From NCBI RefSeq assembly GCF_001854185.1, contig NZ_CP017603.1, positions 2,790,001-2,854,000 of the forward strand: a stretch of 64,000 nucleotides of DNA. The letters are read 5' to 3'. Positions 27,273 through 34,955 of the stretch are shown one piece after another. The stretch comes from Clostridium formicaceticum. GTDB taxonomy: Bacteria; Bacillota; Clostridia; Peptostreptococcales; Natronincolaceae. Each line of letters begins with the position of its first letter. Position 1 is the first letter of the stretch. A model generated the notes under the pieces. It searched no databases. It worked only from the letters and a program-made list of their open reading frames with translations, and was not told the DNA's origin. A program made the translations under genes and the position numbers.

Positions 27273-27308
27273 GAGAGAAACGGATATAGTGTCCGCTTCT
27301 CTCCTTTT
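27273..27308 (+). terminator. Terminator within the envelope operon
   Basis: GAGAGAAACGGA (27273-27284) pairs with 27292-27303 (one mismatch) and TTTT follows. Read-through would be needed for the lipoprotein gene 16 bp downstream, so the two downstream genes may be less expressed. Confidence 0.7.
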
Positions 27309-27323
27309 AGGAGGGAGGATGGT

Positions 27324-28106
27324 ATGATGAAAAGAAAATTACAAGGGCTTATTTGTATAGTAATATTCATTCTTTTTATCACAACAGGGTGTAATAAAGA
27401 GACAAAGGTAGCAGAAGACTTACAAGAAACACCAAAGGATGAAGTACAGATACAAGAAGAATTACAAATAGATCAAGAAGCGTTGCAAATAGATACGAAT
27501 AGGATAGAAGAAGATGTAAAAGAAGAAAAGTCAGCCGAAGTGTTGCCAACAGAGAATATACCACCTGCTGAAGCAGAGAAACAAAAAGAAGAGCAGAAAA
27601 TCCCAGAATTAAAACCAGAAGTAAAACAAGAAGAACAATCAAAAATTCCAGAGGGACCAGCTTTACACTTTGAAGGCAGTGCTCTTAATCAAGAAACCTA
27701 TATAAGCCTAGAAGCATTGAAAAAGATGGAGGCAGCAGTTATAGAGGATGAGTATTTTGCTCTTAACAGTTATGGAACAAGAGAATATTTTCACTTTAAA
27801 GGTGTTGCTATTGGTTATCTTATAGAAAATGTTATTAAACCTTCAAAAGAAGCTAAAACCGTTACTTTTATTGCGGAGGATGGTTATGCTAAGGCTTATA
27901 CAATTCAAGAAGTAAAAAGAACAGATTATATAGATGAACAAAATCCTGATAAAACCTACAAGATGATGATTGCTTGGGAGGAGAATCATCAACAGTATGA
28001 TAGTAAAAAAGGAAGCCCCTTTAGGTTAGTCGTTGGTCAAAAAGAAGAAGGAGATGTAAATAAACCTAATTGGGTGCAAAACATAAAGACGATTCAAATC
28101 GATTAG
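27324..28106 (+). CDS. Lipoprotein with one sulfite-oxidase-like domain
   Basis: A 260-residue lipoprotein: signal peptide with lipobox ITTGC (Cys23), a long Glu/Gln/Lys-rich spacer (about 25-110) likely spanning the cell wall, then one domain of the same family as in the neighbouring SLH proteins (EYFALNSYGTREYFHFKGV, VTFIAEDGYAKAYTIQEV, MIAWEENHQQYD, GSPFRLVVGQKEEGDVNKP). It is closest by eye to the eighth domain of the 2250-aa protein (both share EAGDVNKPNWV-like endings), suggesting duplication inside the operon. No Cys at the presumed Mo-ligand position. ATG 27327 is an alternative start. Confidence 0.75.
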   Translation: MMKRKLQGLICIVIFILFITTGCNKETKVAEDLQETPKDEVQIQEELQIDQEALQIDTNRIEEDVKEEKSAEVLPTENIPPAEAEKQKEEQKIPELKPEVKQEEQSKIPEGPALHFEGSALNQETYISLEALKKMEAAVIEDEYFALNSYGTREYFHFKGVAIGYLIENVIKPSKEAKTVTFIAEDGYAKAYTIQEVKRTDYIDEQNPDKTYKMMIAWEENHQQYDSKKGSPFRLVVGQKEEGDVNKPNWVQNIKTIQID

Positions 28107-28127
28107 TGGGTAAAGGAGAATAGAAAA

Positions 28128-29735
28128 ATGAAAAATAAGAAAGTAGGACTGGGTTTTGTATTTATACTGGTACTGATCATGCTAGGGATTACCTTCTATC
28201 ATACAGAAGATCGTGGGGTTCAGGAGGTAGCTGGTAAACTATTTCCTTCAGAGATGAAGATGAAGGATATAACAAAGCAAACAAAAGATCGCTATGTAGA
28301 AGAAAATTTTCCAGCGGTGGAAGAAATCTATAGGGTTGAAGATGCTGAGGGACAGCATACAGGAAATGTTTTTGTAGTTACGCCAGTGGGTTATGAAGGT
28401 GTTATACAGCTTGCAGTAGGGATCGATAAAACCACTGGTACAACTACAGGCATTCACATTATAGAGCATCAAGAAACCCCTAGCTATGGAGGAATTTTAA
28501 CGGAAAATTGGTTTATGGAGAGATTCTCAGGAAAAAGTGCTGCGTCTTTTTTGAATTTGGTTAAGTTAGAAGAACAAACCCCTCAAGATATCCTCCAAAT
28601 TACTGGAGCTACCATGACGAGCCAAGCTGTGGTCAATGGTGTAAATGCAGCTATAGGTACTTTTAACTATCTAGAATCAGGAGAGCTGATGTCTGCTGTA
28701 CCTAAAGAAATGGAGAGAAACCTCAGAGAAGAAGAAGCTGGTATCTTTTACATTCATGGTGGTAAAAAAGGTCCTATAAAAATTACCATGGAGGAATTAA
28801 AGCAGTTTCCTACAGTTGAAAGTCATACTACTTTGAGAAAAAGCACTGGTACAGAAATCTCAATAACCGTGGAGGGACCAACACTAGATGTTGTATTAGC
28901 ACATTTTGGAGAAAATTTAAAGGATTATAATGGTATAGGGGTTACTGCAAGAGATGGCTACTATGCTCTGGTACCTAAAGAAATCATGGACACGCGACAA
29001 GTGATTTTAGGTTATATTTTTGATGGTGAAGAAATCGCTGATAATGAAAAACCTATTCGTGTCATTATTCCTGATGAATTTGGTGTCTATTGGGTAAAAA
29101 TGGTTTACACCATTGATTTATATAATCATATCTCTGAAAAAGATATTTTATCCGTGAAAATGTTTGATGCGCTAACGAGAGATATCACCCCCTATATGTA
29201 CGAGTATTATGGAAGTAAGGATGCTTCTATAGAAGTGGGAGAAATTTTAGCGAAGCTAGAGGAGGTGGACTCCAAAGGATTTTTTACAATGGTATCCTCT
29301 GATGGCCTATTAAAAAATGAGACAATTGCCATGGTTTCATCACGATATTATATCAAGACAGAAGGGGAAAATGCTCCTATGAATATAGGTCCCGCTTTTA
29401 AATTAGGTATGAACGTGAAGAATATGGCTTATTTCTCAACCACTAAAGATGCTGTAGTTTTCCCACAGGAAATCGCACTTTTAACAGGTACATCACAGGT
29501 GGAAGAATATGAAGGAATACCTTTAAAAAAGCTTTTGGAGGAAGTGGGCTTTGCTGATGTGGAAAACAAAAGTTTTCAATTGGTAGCGGTTGAAGGTGAA
29601 GAAGTTATGTTGATGGGGGAAGACACCGAAAACTGTATCTTACTTTATGATGAAAATAAGACTGTGACATCTGTATACAAAACTTCAAAAGGAATAGAAA
29701 TGATAAAAGATGTATTAGAAATTAATGTGAAGTAA
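28128..29735 (+). CDS. Membrane-anchored FMN-binding protein with two sulfite-oxidase-like domains
   Basis: A 535-residue protein with an N-terminal membrane anchor (residues 7-25), an FMN-binding domain of the RnfG/NqrC type (about 60-185) and two domains of the operon's sulfite-oxidase-like family (about 195-345 and 380-535). TGATMTS at residues 159-165 matches the motif at which ApbE-type transferases attach FMN covalently to Thr (here Thr162), so the protein is probably flavinylated outside the membrane. The second pterin-type domain is diverged. It lies 21 bp after the lipoprotein gene and closes the operon; a one-electron flavin carrier feeding or draining the surface proteins is inference. 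Confidence 0.75.
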   Translation: MKNKKVGLGFVFILVLIMLGITFYHTEDRGVQEVAGKLFPSEMKMKDITKQTKDRYVEENFPAVEEIYRVEDAEGQHTGNVFVVTPVGYEGVIQLAVGIDKTTGTTTGIHIIEHQETPSYGGILTENWFMERFSGKSAASFLNLVKLEEQTPQDILQITGATMTSQAVVNGVNAAIGTFNYLESGELMSAVPKEMERNLREEEAGIFYIHGGKKGPIKITMEELKQFPTVESHTTLRKSTGTEISITVEGPTLDVVLAHFGENLKDYNGIGVTARDGYYALVPKEIMDTRQVILGYIFDGEEIADNEKPIRVIIPDEFGVYWVKMVYTIDLYNHISEKDILSVKMFDALTRDITPYMYEYYGSKDASIEVGEILAKLEEVDSKGFFTMVSSDGLLKNETIAMVSSRYYIKTEGENAPMNIGPAFKLGMNVKNMAYFSTTKDAVVFPQEIALLTGTSQVEEYEGIPLKKLLEEVGFADVENKSFQLVAVEGEEVMLMGEDTENCILLYDENKTVTSVYKTSKGIEMIKDVLEINVK

Positions 29736-29780
29736 ACAAAATTTTTTGGCAGTATATCATAAATTGAAAATAAATTTTCT

Positions 29781-29826
29781 AAAAAATCAAGCTATTGAAA
29801 GATATCTTCAACAGCTTGATTTTTCT
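29781..29826 (+). terminator. Terminator of the envelope operon
   Basis: AAAATCAAGCT and TTGAA arms pair with TTCAA and AGCTTGATTTT around GATATC; T-run follows. Confidence 0.85.
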
Positions 29827-30092
29827 ATCAAGCCCATAAATGTATCTATTAAATTTAAAATTAATTTTGAAAACTAGAAGGATTTTCTTGGTTTTTATAG
29901 AATACTAGAAAAACAGGAAATAATTAACAAAGTCCTTATGACCTTTATTAAGGAAAATTCAAGCTTAAAGACATTCAAATTAATCGTACGCCATACAATG
30001 ACCAAAACTGAAGATTTCAACACTACTTTTCATATACAGCTTCGTTGAATGAGATGAAGATCATAGAAATATGACAAATTAGGAGGAGATGA
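29827..30092. other. Intergenic region without recognisable gene
   Basis: AT-rich sequence between the operon terminator and the next small gene. I see no ORF with a ribosome binding site and no strong hairpin, only AGGAGG for the following gene. Confidence 0.6.
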
Positions 30093-30293
30093 ATGGTGAA
30101 TAAGCAACGACAGTATAAAGAGGAGGATTTAAAAACCATTGAACTAGATTTAGAATCACTATCTATTCAGTTAATTGACATACTAAAACAATATAAAGCG
30201 AAAGGAATTATTGATGATCACCAATATCAACAACATGTAGAGGTAAAAGAAAAGTTTTTAAACTACTTGCAAAATAAAAGAAAAAATCAATAA
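30093..30293 (+). CDS. Hypothetical 66-aa helical protein
   Basis: A small, charged, probably all-helical protein (DLKTIELDLESLSIQLIDIL, then YKAKGIIDDHQYQQHVEVK). It is not recognised. AGGAGG lies 6 nt before ATG 30093, so translation is likely. It is followed 54 bp later by a small membrane protein on the same strand, with which it may form a pair. Confidence 0.6.
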   Translation: MVNKQRQYKEEDLKTIELDLESLSIQLIDILKQYKAKGIIDDHQYQQHVEVKEKFLNYLQNKRKNQ

Positions 30294-30347
30294 TTAGTGG
30301 CATGAAAACCCTAATGTATCATATTATATAGATAAAGGGGGAAGAAT

Positions 30348-30698
30348 ATGATATCTGAAGGGTTTGATTTAATTGAGGCTGATTATCTAATGAGCTTTGC
30401 AGGAGCAGTTATAGCCACCAATGTCATTACACACTTTATAAAAGATTATATGCCTGAATTTTTAGATAAAAAAATTGTAACACTGTTTGTAGCGGCTTTT
30501 ATTATGTTCACCAACCAATGTATTTTTGGAACAATTACTTTAAAGACAATGTATTTAAGCTTTTTAAACTCCTTTGTAGTAGCTGCTGCTGCCATGGGGA
30601 ATTATGAAATTCTTACGACGAAGACAAAAAAAAGAGTAACAAAAGACTTACAAAACCAAGCATCCAAAAAGTCAACAAATGAAAAAACAGACGAATAA
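30348..30698 (+). CDS. Small three-helix membrane protein, holin-like
   Basis: A 116-residue protein with three hydrophobic segments (about 13-32, 43-66 and 69-90) and a highly charged, basic-acidic tail. The size and layout resemble phage-type holins that occur as stray genes in clostridial chromosomes, but no lysin or phage gene is nearby, so the name is only a shape-based suggestion. GGGGGAAG precedes ATG 30348. Confidence 0.5.
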   Translation: MISEGFDLIEADYLMSFAGAVIATNVITHFIKDYMPEFLDKKIVTLFVAAFIMFTNQCIFGTITLKTMYLSFLNSFVVAAAAMGNYEILTTKTKKRVTKDLQNQASKKSTNEKTDE

Positions 30699-30867
30699 AT
30701 GATCATTCTTCTTATATTTTCTACTATGTTAGCGTTCAAGCATTTTAAAAGGAAGGCTTTTTTATTTTATTAGGAACTTTACTTTTGACAAAAGATATGG
30801 TAAAATATTATGTAAACCTCTGGATACATACCAATTTTTCAGTATATAGATAGGGGAGGTTTTACAC

Positions 30868-32643
30868 ATGAAAAAAATAAGTAGAAAAAAGCTAATGATA
30901 GCGATAGGTATGTTCGTTGTTATATTGTCTATAGTATCCTTTGGAATTTATAGACAATATTTTTATTCAGAAAAACCGGTAGAAGTACCTTATGGAGAAT
31001 TTTTAGAAAAAATTGAAGAAAATCAAGTGAATAAGGTGTTTTTAGTGGATAGTCCTAAAATTAAGGGAGAATTTAAGGATGGGCAAGAATTCATTACGGA
31101 TCATCCTAGAACAGATAATTTAAAAGAAATGCTTTTAACAGCAGATATCATCGTAGAAGAGGTAGGAGAACAACACTCTGTTGTTCAGATTATCACTTTT
31201 ATTGTATTGATTGGAGCTTTTGCTGGAATTGGTTTTATGCTTTCTAAGCAAGGTTCAAAACAAGCTTCAAGGGAATATGATAAAATGTCCTCCGTAGAGT
31301 TTTCAACCCAAAAAGAGTCAACAATTACCTTTGCTAATATTGCAGGAAATGAAGAAGCAAAGGAAAATGTCATGGAATTGGTAGATTTTCTAAAGAATCC
31401 TCAAAAATATCAACGTTATGGTGCTAGGATGCCTAAAGGGGTAATTCTCTATGGTCCTCCTGGTACAGGTAAGACCTTGATGGCAAAGGCATTAGCAAGT
31501 GAAGCTGGTGTTGATTTTCTAGCTGTTTCAGGCTCTGACTTTGTGCAGGTTTATGCAGGTCTTGGGGCTGGGAGAATTAGAAATCTTTTTAAAAATGCTA
31601 GAGAAAAAGGAAAGTGTGTTATTTTCATTGATGAGATAGATGCTATAGGAAAAAAACGAGACCGTGGTGGTCTAGGGGGTAGTGATGAATCCGATAGAAC
31701 TTTAAATGCCTTACTAACAGAAATGTCAGGGTTTAAAGGAAGTGAAGGGATTATTATCATGGCTGCTACTAACCGACTAGATATTTTAGATGAGGCGCTT
31801 TTAAGACCCGGGCGTTTCGACAGACAAATAGAAGTAGGATTACCAGATTTAAAGGCAAGACAAGATATCTTGAAGTTGTATACACAAAATAGGCCTATAG
31901 CAAATACCATTAGTATTGAAAGCATTGCACAGCAGACTGTTTATTTCAGTGGGGCAAAGTTGGAAAATCTGATGAATGAGGCAGCAATTTATGCAGCTAG
32001 AGAAAACGCAAGTTTTATCTCAGAAAAACATATTGATAGAGCCTTTTATACAGTAATTGCTGGTGAGGAGAAAAAAGATAGAAGTAATATCAAAGAAGAA
32101 GAACGAAGGATTACAGCCTATCATGAAGCAGGTCATACGATTGCCACAAAATTGTTGTGCCCTGAAAATAAGGTGACAAAGGTAACGATTATACCAAGCA
32201 CCAAGGGGGCAGGTGGATTCAGTATGAATATTCCTCCTGACAGCATGTATCATAGGAAGAAAGATATGTTTCATAGCATTAAAGTTGCTCTTGCTGGTCG
32301 AATTGTAGAAGAGACTATTTTTGGAAAGGAAAATATAACCACAGGGGCAAGTAATGATATTCAAAAAGCTACAGAGATCTTAGTAGCTATGACAAAACAA
32401 TTTGGTATGAACGAAGAAGTAGGTATGATTAATTATGATATCCTGCTGGGACAATCCGGAGGGGTTGACCAACGATTAGCAGAGATATGTAATAAAGAAA
32501 TGAAGAAACTATATGCAGAAACAAAAGAGCTTATAGAAGAAAATATTCATTTAGTGCATGCCATTGCAGAGGAATTGATGGTAAAGGAAACACTCAAAGA
32601 GGATGAAATCAATAAAATTATCAGTAATTTTAAGGTAGCTTAG
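30868..32643 (+). CDS. FtsH-type membrane AAA metalloprotease (divergent paralogue)
   Basis: A 591-residue ATP-dependent membrane zinc protease. An N-terminal membrane segment (11-28), a short extracytoplasmic domain, and a second membrane segment (about 105-125) are followed by the AAA module with Walker A GPPGTGKT (about 195), Walker B IFIDEIDAIG and arginine-finger LLRPGRFDRQ. The zinc motif is HEAGH (about 418) with the third ligand in GASNDIQKAT. The pore loop reads FVQVYAGLGAGR rather than the usual FVEMFVGVGASR, so this is probably a second, specialised FtsH. It is monocistronic; its terminator overlaps the stop codon. Confidence 0.88.
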   Translation: MKKISRKKLMIAIGMFVVILSIVSFGIYRQYFYSEKPVEVPYGEFLEKIEENQVNKVFLVDSPKIKGEFKDGQEFITDHPRTDNLKEMLLTADIIVEEVGEQHSVVQIITFIVLIGAFAGIGFMLSKQGSKQASREYDKMSSVEFSTQKESTITFANIAGNEEAKENVMELVDFLKNPQKYQRYGARMPKGVILYGPPGTGKTLMAKALASEAGVDFLAVSGSDFVQVYAGLGAGRIRNLFKNAREKGKCVIFIDEIDAIGKKRDRGGLGGSDESDRTLNALLTEMSGFKGSEGIIIMAATNRLDILDEALLRPGRFDRQIEVGLPDLKARQDILKLYTQNRPIANTISIESIAQQTVYFSGAKLENLMNEAAIYAARENASFISEKHIDRAFYTVIAGEEKKDRSNIKEEERRITAYHEAGHTIATKLLCPENKVTKVTIIPSTKGAGGFSMNIPPDSMYHRKKDMFHSIKVALAGRIVEETIFGKENITTGASNDIQKATEILVAMTKQFGMNEEVGMINYDILLGQSGGVDQRLAEICNKEMKKLYAETKELIEENIHLVHAIAEELMVKETLKEDEINKIISNFKVA

Positions 32644-32657
32644 GCTACCTTTTTTTA
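32632..32657 (+). terminator. Terminator overlapping the ftsH-like stop codon
   Basis: AAGGTAGC (32632-32639), loop TTAG containing the stop, GCTACCTT (32644-32651), then a T-run. Confidence 0.85.
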
Positions 32658-32805
32658 TATAAAAATAAAAAATGGTAATAAATATATCATAGGTATATGT
32701 TTAATAAATTTAATAAATAAAGCCTACGAATGTAGTTCTTAGATATTAAAATTTAAGGTAGTGGCAAGTGTTTGCATATTATGAGATAAAGGTAGGTAAA
32801 TTCCA

Positions 32806-33084
32806 ATGACCATAAAAGTAAATTTTAAAAAATCCGATAAAATTGTTGAGGTATTCTCAGGGAGGAGCTTATTAAGTATTGCTAGGGAGAGTAATGTTTT
32901 CATCCCTTCTCCCTGTGGGGGCAATGCCCGTTGTGGTGGATGTAGGGTGAAGATATTAGAGGGAAATGACTTAGAAGATATCAGTGCAGAAGAATATTTA
33001 AGGTTAAAGGATGAGGAAATAGAAAAAGGGTTTCGTTTAGCCTGCTCCTATATCGTGAAAGAGGATATTGAAGTGGAAGTATAG
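32806..33084 (+). CDS. Stand-alone plant-type [2Fe-2S] ferredoxin
   Basis: A 92-residue ferredoxin with ligands in CGGNARCGGC and LACS. The sequence around them (GRSLLSIARESNVFIPSPCGG, GFRLACSYIV) resembles the N-terminal ferredoxin domain of corrinoid-activation (RACE/RamA-like) proteins, here without the large ASKHA-type ATPase part. It could be an electron carrier for such systems or for an unrelated oxidoreductase; no partner is adjacent. No strong ribosome binding site is visible before ATG 32806 (weak AAGGTAGG). Confidence 0.82.
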   Translation: MTIKVNFKKSDKIVEVFSGRSLLSIARESNVFIPSPCGGNARCGGCRVKILEGNDLEDISAEEYLRLKDEEIEKGFRLACSYIVKEDIEVEV

Positions 33085-33190
33085 AAAAATGTCAAGCGAA
33101 GAGGGCAGTCAAAAAACAAAGCTATAAAGAACTAATGGAAAAAGCAATTAGTTCTTAGGTAATAATAAAACATTTTGACAAAAAATACAT

Positions 33191-33219
33191 TTTATATTTT
33201 ACTTATTTTGTTGTATAAT
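33191..33219 (+). promoter_or_regulatory. Predicted promoter of 6S RNA
   Basis: TTTATA (33191-33196) and TATAAT (33214-33219), 17 bp apart; start expected near 33226. Confidence 0.55.
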
Positions 33220-33226
33220 GAGTTTA

Positions 33227-33408
33227 AAGATCATCGAAGGTGCTCGTTGACCCTTGCGAAATTCAACCGACAAATAACATCCGGGAGAACATATTTTTAT
33301 TCCTATGACATGCCACTTTAGGTGGACTTCAGAAGAATAAAATGTGTCACCCACCTTGAGTGAGTGGCGGGTGTGAATTTTGCAGTTAACGACATCTTGG
33401 ATATAAAG
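33227..33408 (+). ncRNA. ssrS: 6S RNA (RNA polymerase-binding regulator)
   Basis: A rod-shaped RNA of about 180 nt: ATCGAAGGTGCTCGTTGACC at the 5' side pairs imperfectly with GTTAACGACATCTTGGAT at the 3' side, and the next part TGCGAAATTCA pairs with TGAATTTTGCA. The end sequences parallel those of the E. coli 6S RNA (GAGATGTTCG and GGCGGCATCTCGGAG). The centre (about 33275-33340) forms the large bulge that mimics an open promoter. It has its own promoter and terminator and no ORF. The exact ends are estimates. Confidence 0.75.
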
Positions 33409-33436
33409 CCTCTAAGAAAATCTTAGGGGTTTTTAT
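33408..33436 (+). terminator. Terminator of 6S RNA
   Basis: CCTCTAAGA and TCTTAGGGG around AAA, followed by TTTTTATTTTTTT. Confidence 0.85.
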
Positions 33437-33523
33437 TTTTTTCAGTGATTTCTAAAAACTTGAACAATTTCTGAAAGTATGGTACGATAAAAACAAATTT
33501 AAGTGAGTAAAATACCTGCTTGT

Positions 33524-33625
33524 CAAATTTTCGAGTGAAATAATCTAAGGTTGTTTAAACTAAGATTTTTTACCAATGGGTGAATAAAGAAATTTATTTG
33601 CCTCCCACTTCGGAAAGGAAATTTG
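33524..33625 (+). promoter_or_regulatory. Candidate Moco riboswitch upstream of moeA, divergent copy 3
   Basis: The same architecture as the tandem elements at 18784 and 19039 with covarying stems. CAAATTT (33524-33530) closes with AAATTTG (33619-33625), TTCGAGT replaces TCCGAGT, ACCAATGGGT replaces ACCGTTGGGT, the GAAA loop (33589-33592) sits on AATAAA/TTTATT, and GCCTCCCACTTCGGAAAGGA ends it. The canonical CCTAAG/TATGG receptor is altered here (ATCTAAGG and CTAAGAT). Because moeA follows, feedback control of Moco synthesis is the natural reading. Confidence 0.65.
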
Positions 33626-33637
33626 TCTTAACAAATA

Positions 33638-33665
33638 AGCCAATCCAAGCAGATTGGCTATTGTT
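33638..33665 (+). terminator. Putative expression-platform hairpin before moeA
   Basis: AGCCAATC (33638-33645) and GATTGGCT (33652-33659) form an 8-bp stem followed by ATTGTTTATTG, a weak U-tract. Confidence 0.5.
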
Positions 33666-33712
33666 TATTGTAGCCTTATTAAATACTACGTTTATGCGAA
33701 GGGGAAAGGACC

Positions 33713-34939
33713 ATGGAACTATTAAGTACATTAACGATGAAGGAAGCCCGTGAGAAGCTAAAGGAGGTTTTTGCAGAATTAGCTTTGCCGGTAGAAGAAA
33801 TATCTATTTTAAAAGCTTTAAGCTGCATTGTTCATGAAGATATTAAAGCAACCATCAATGTTCCTGAGTTTAATAGATCGACGGTTGATGGTTATGCTGT
33901 CATTGCAAAGGATACTTATGGAGCTAGTGAAGCTTTACCCAGTTTTTTAAAAAGTATTGGTGAAGTAGCTATGGGTAAGTCTACAGAACTTGCTCTTCAA
34001 TCTGGTGAATGTTGCTACGTGCCTACAGGAGGGATGATCCCTAAAAACAGTGATGGCGTAGTGATGATAGAATATACAGAGGTGCTGGAGGACAATACGG
34101 TATGTATTCAAAATGCTGTTGCTCCTAAGGAAAATATTTTGCAATTTGGAGAGGATATTAGTAAGGGACAAGTAATTTTTAAAAAGGGGCATAAGTTAAG
34201 ACCACAGGACATAGGAGTTTTAGCAGGAATGGGTATTACTAGAGTAAAAGTCTACAAGAAACCTAGAGTCAGTATTATTTCTACAGGAGATGAAATTGTT
34301 GCACCGGAGGAAGAGGTAAAGCTAGGACAGATTAAAGATATGAATACGTATAGCCTAGCTACTGCCGCCCTACAGGATCGTTGCGATGTCATGGGAATGG
34401 CGGTTGTGAAGGACGACTTAGGAGCACTGAAGAAAAAAATAGAGGATTTTTTAGAAACCAGTGATATTGTATTGGTTTCTGGGGGAAGCTCTATGGGAAC
34501 AAAAGATGTTACAAAGGATGCCATCAATGCTATTGGAGACCCTGGGGTGTTTATTCATGGTCTGGCTGTAAAGCCAGGAAAACCTACGATTATAGGGAAA
34601 GTAAAAAACAAAGCAGTTTTTGGATTGCCCGGACAACCTGTATCGGCTCTGGTAGTTTATCAAACACTAGTAACCTACTTAATTAAAAATCTTTATGGAG
34701 ATGAAAGTCCTGTTCCTTATATAACAGGAGAATTAACCGTCAATATTGCATCTGCTCCTGGAAGAGAACATTATGTTATGGTAAAAATTTCTGAGGATGA
34801 TAAGAAAATAGTTGTATCTCCTGTTCATGGAAAATCGGGGATGTTAACCATGATGACAAAATCTATGGGATATGTAAAAATTGATACAAATCAAGAGGGA
34901 CTTCTTAAAGGGGAAAACGTTAAGGTTTATTTATTCTAA
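33713..34939 (+). CDS. moeA: Molybdopterin molybdenumtransferase MoeA
   Basis: MoeA inserts molybdate (or tungstate) into adenylylated molybdopterin, the last step of Mo cofactor synthesis. The 408-residue protein shows STVDGYAVIAKDTYGA, VPTGGMIPKNSDGVVMIEYTE, STGDEIV, the MoCF-like VSGGSSMGTKDVTKDAI and GLPGQPVSALVVY, all expected for MoeA domains I-IV. It follows the third RNA element and starts an operon with a second MoeA and a MOSC protein (16 and 12 bp gaps). The ribosome binding site is GAAGGGG about 7 nt before the ATG. Confidence 0.93.
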   Translation: MELLSTLTMKEAREKLKEVFAELALPVEEISILKALSCIVHEDIKATINVPEFNRSTVDGYAVIAKDTYGASEALPSFLKSIGEVAMGKSTELALQSGECCYVPTGGMIPKNSDGVVMIEYTEVLEDNTVCIQNAVAPKENILQFGEDISKGQVIFKKGHKLRPQDIGVLAGMGITRVKVYKKPRVSIISTGDEIVAPEEEVKLGQIKDMNTYSLATAALQDRCDVMGMAVVKDDLGALKKKIEDFLETSDIVLVSGGSSMGTKDVTKDAINAIGDPGVFIHGLAVKPGKPTIIGKVKNKAVFGLPGQPVSALVVYQTLVTYLIKNLYGDESPVPYITGELTVNIASAPGREHYVMVKISEDDKKIVVSPVHGKSGMLTMMTKSMGYVKIDTNQEGLLKGENVKVYLF

Positions 34940-34955
34940 TGAATGGGGTGCAAAT

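Noticed and set aside
30348-30698. Prophage remnant around the holin-like gene
   Set aside because: No lysin, tail, integrase or attachment repeats nearby; neighbours are ordinary chromosomal genes.
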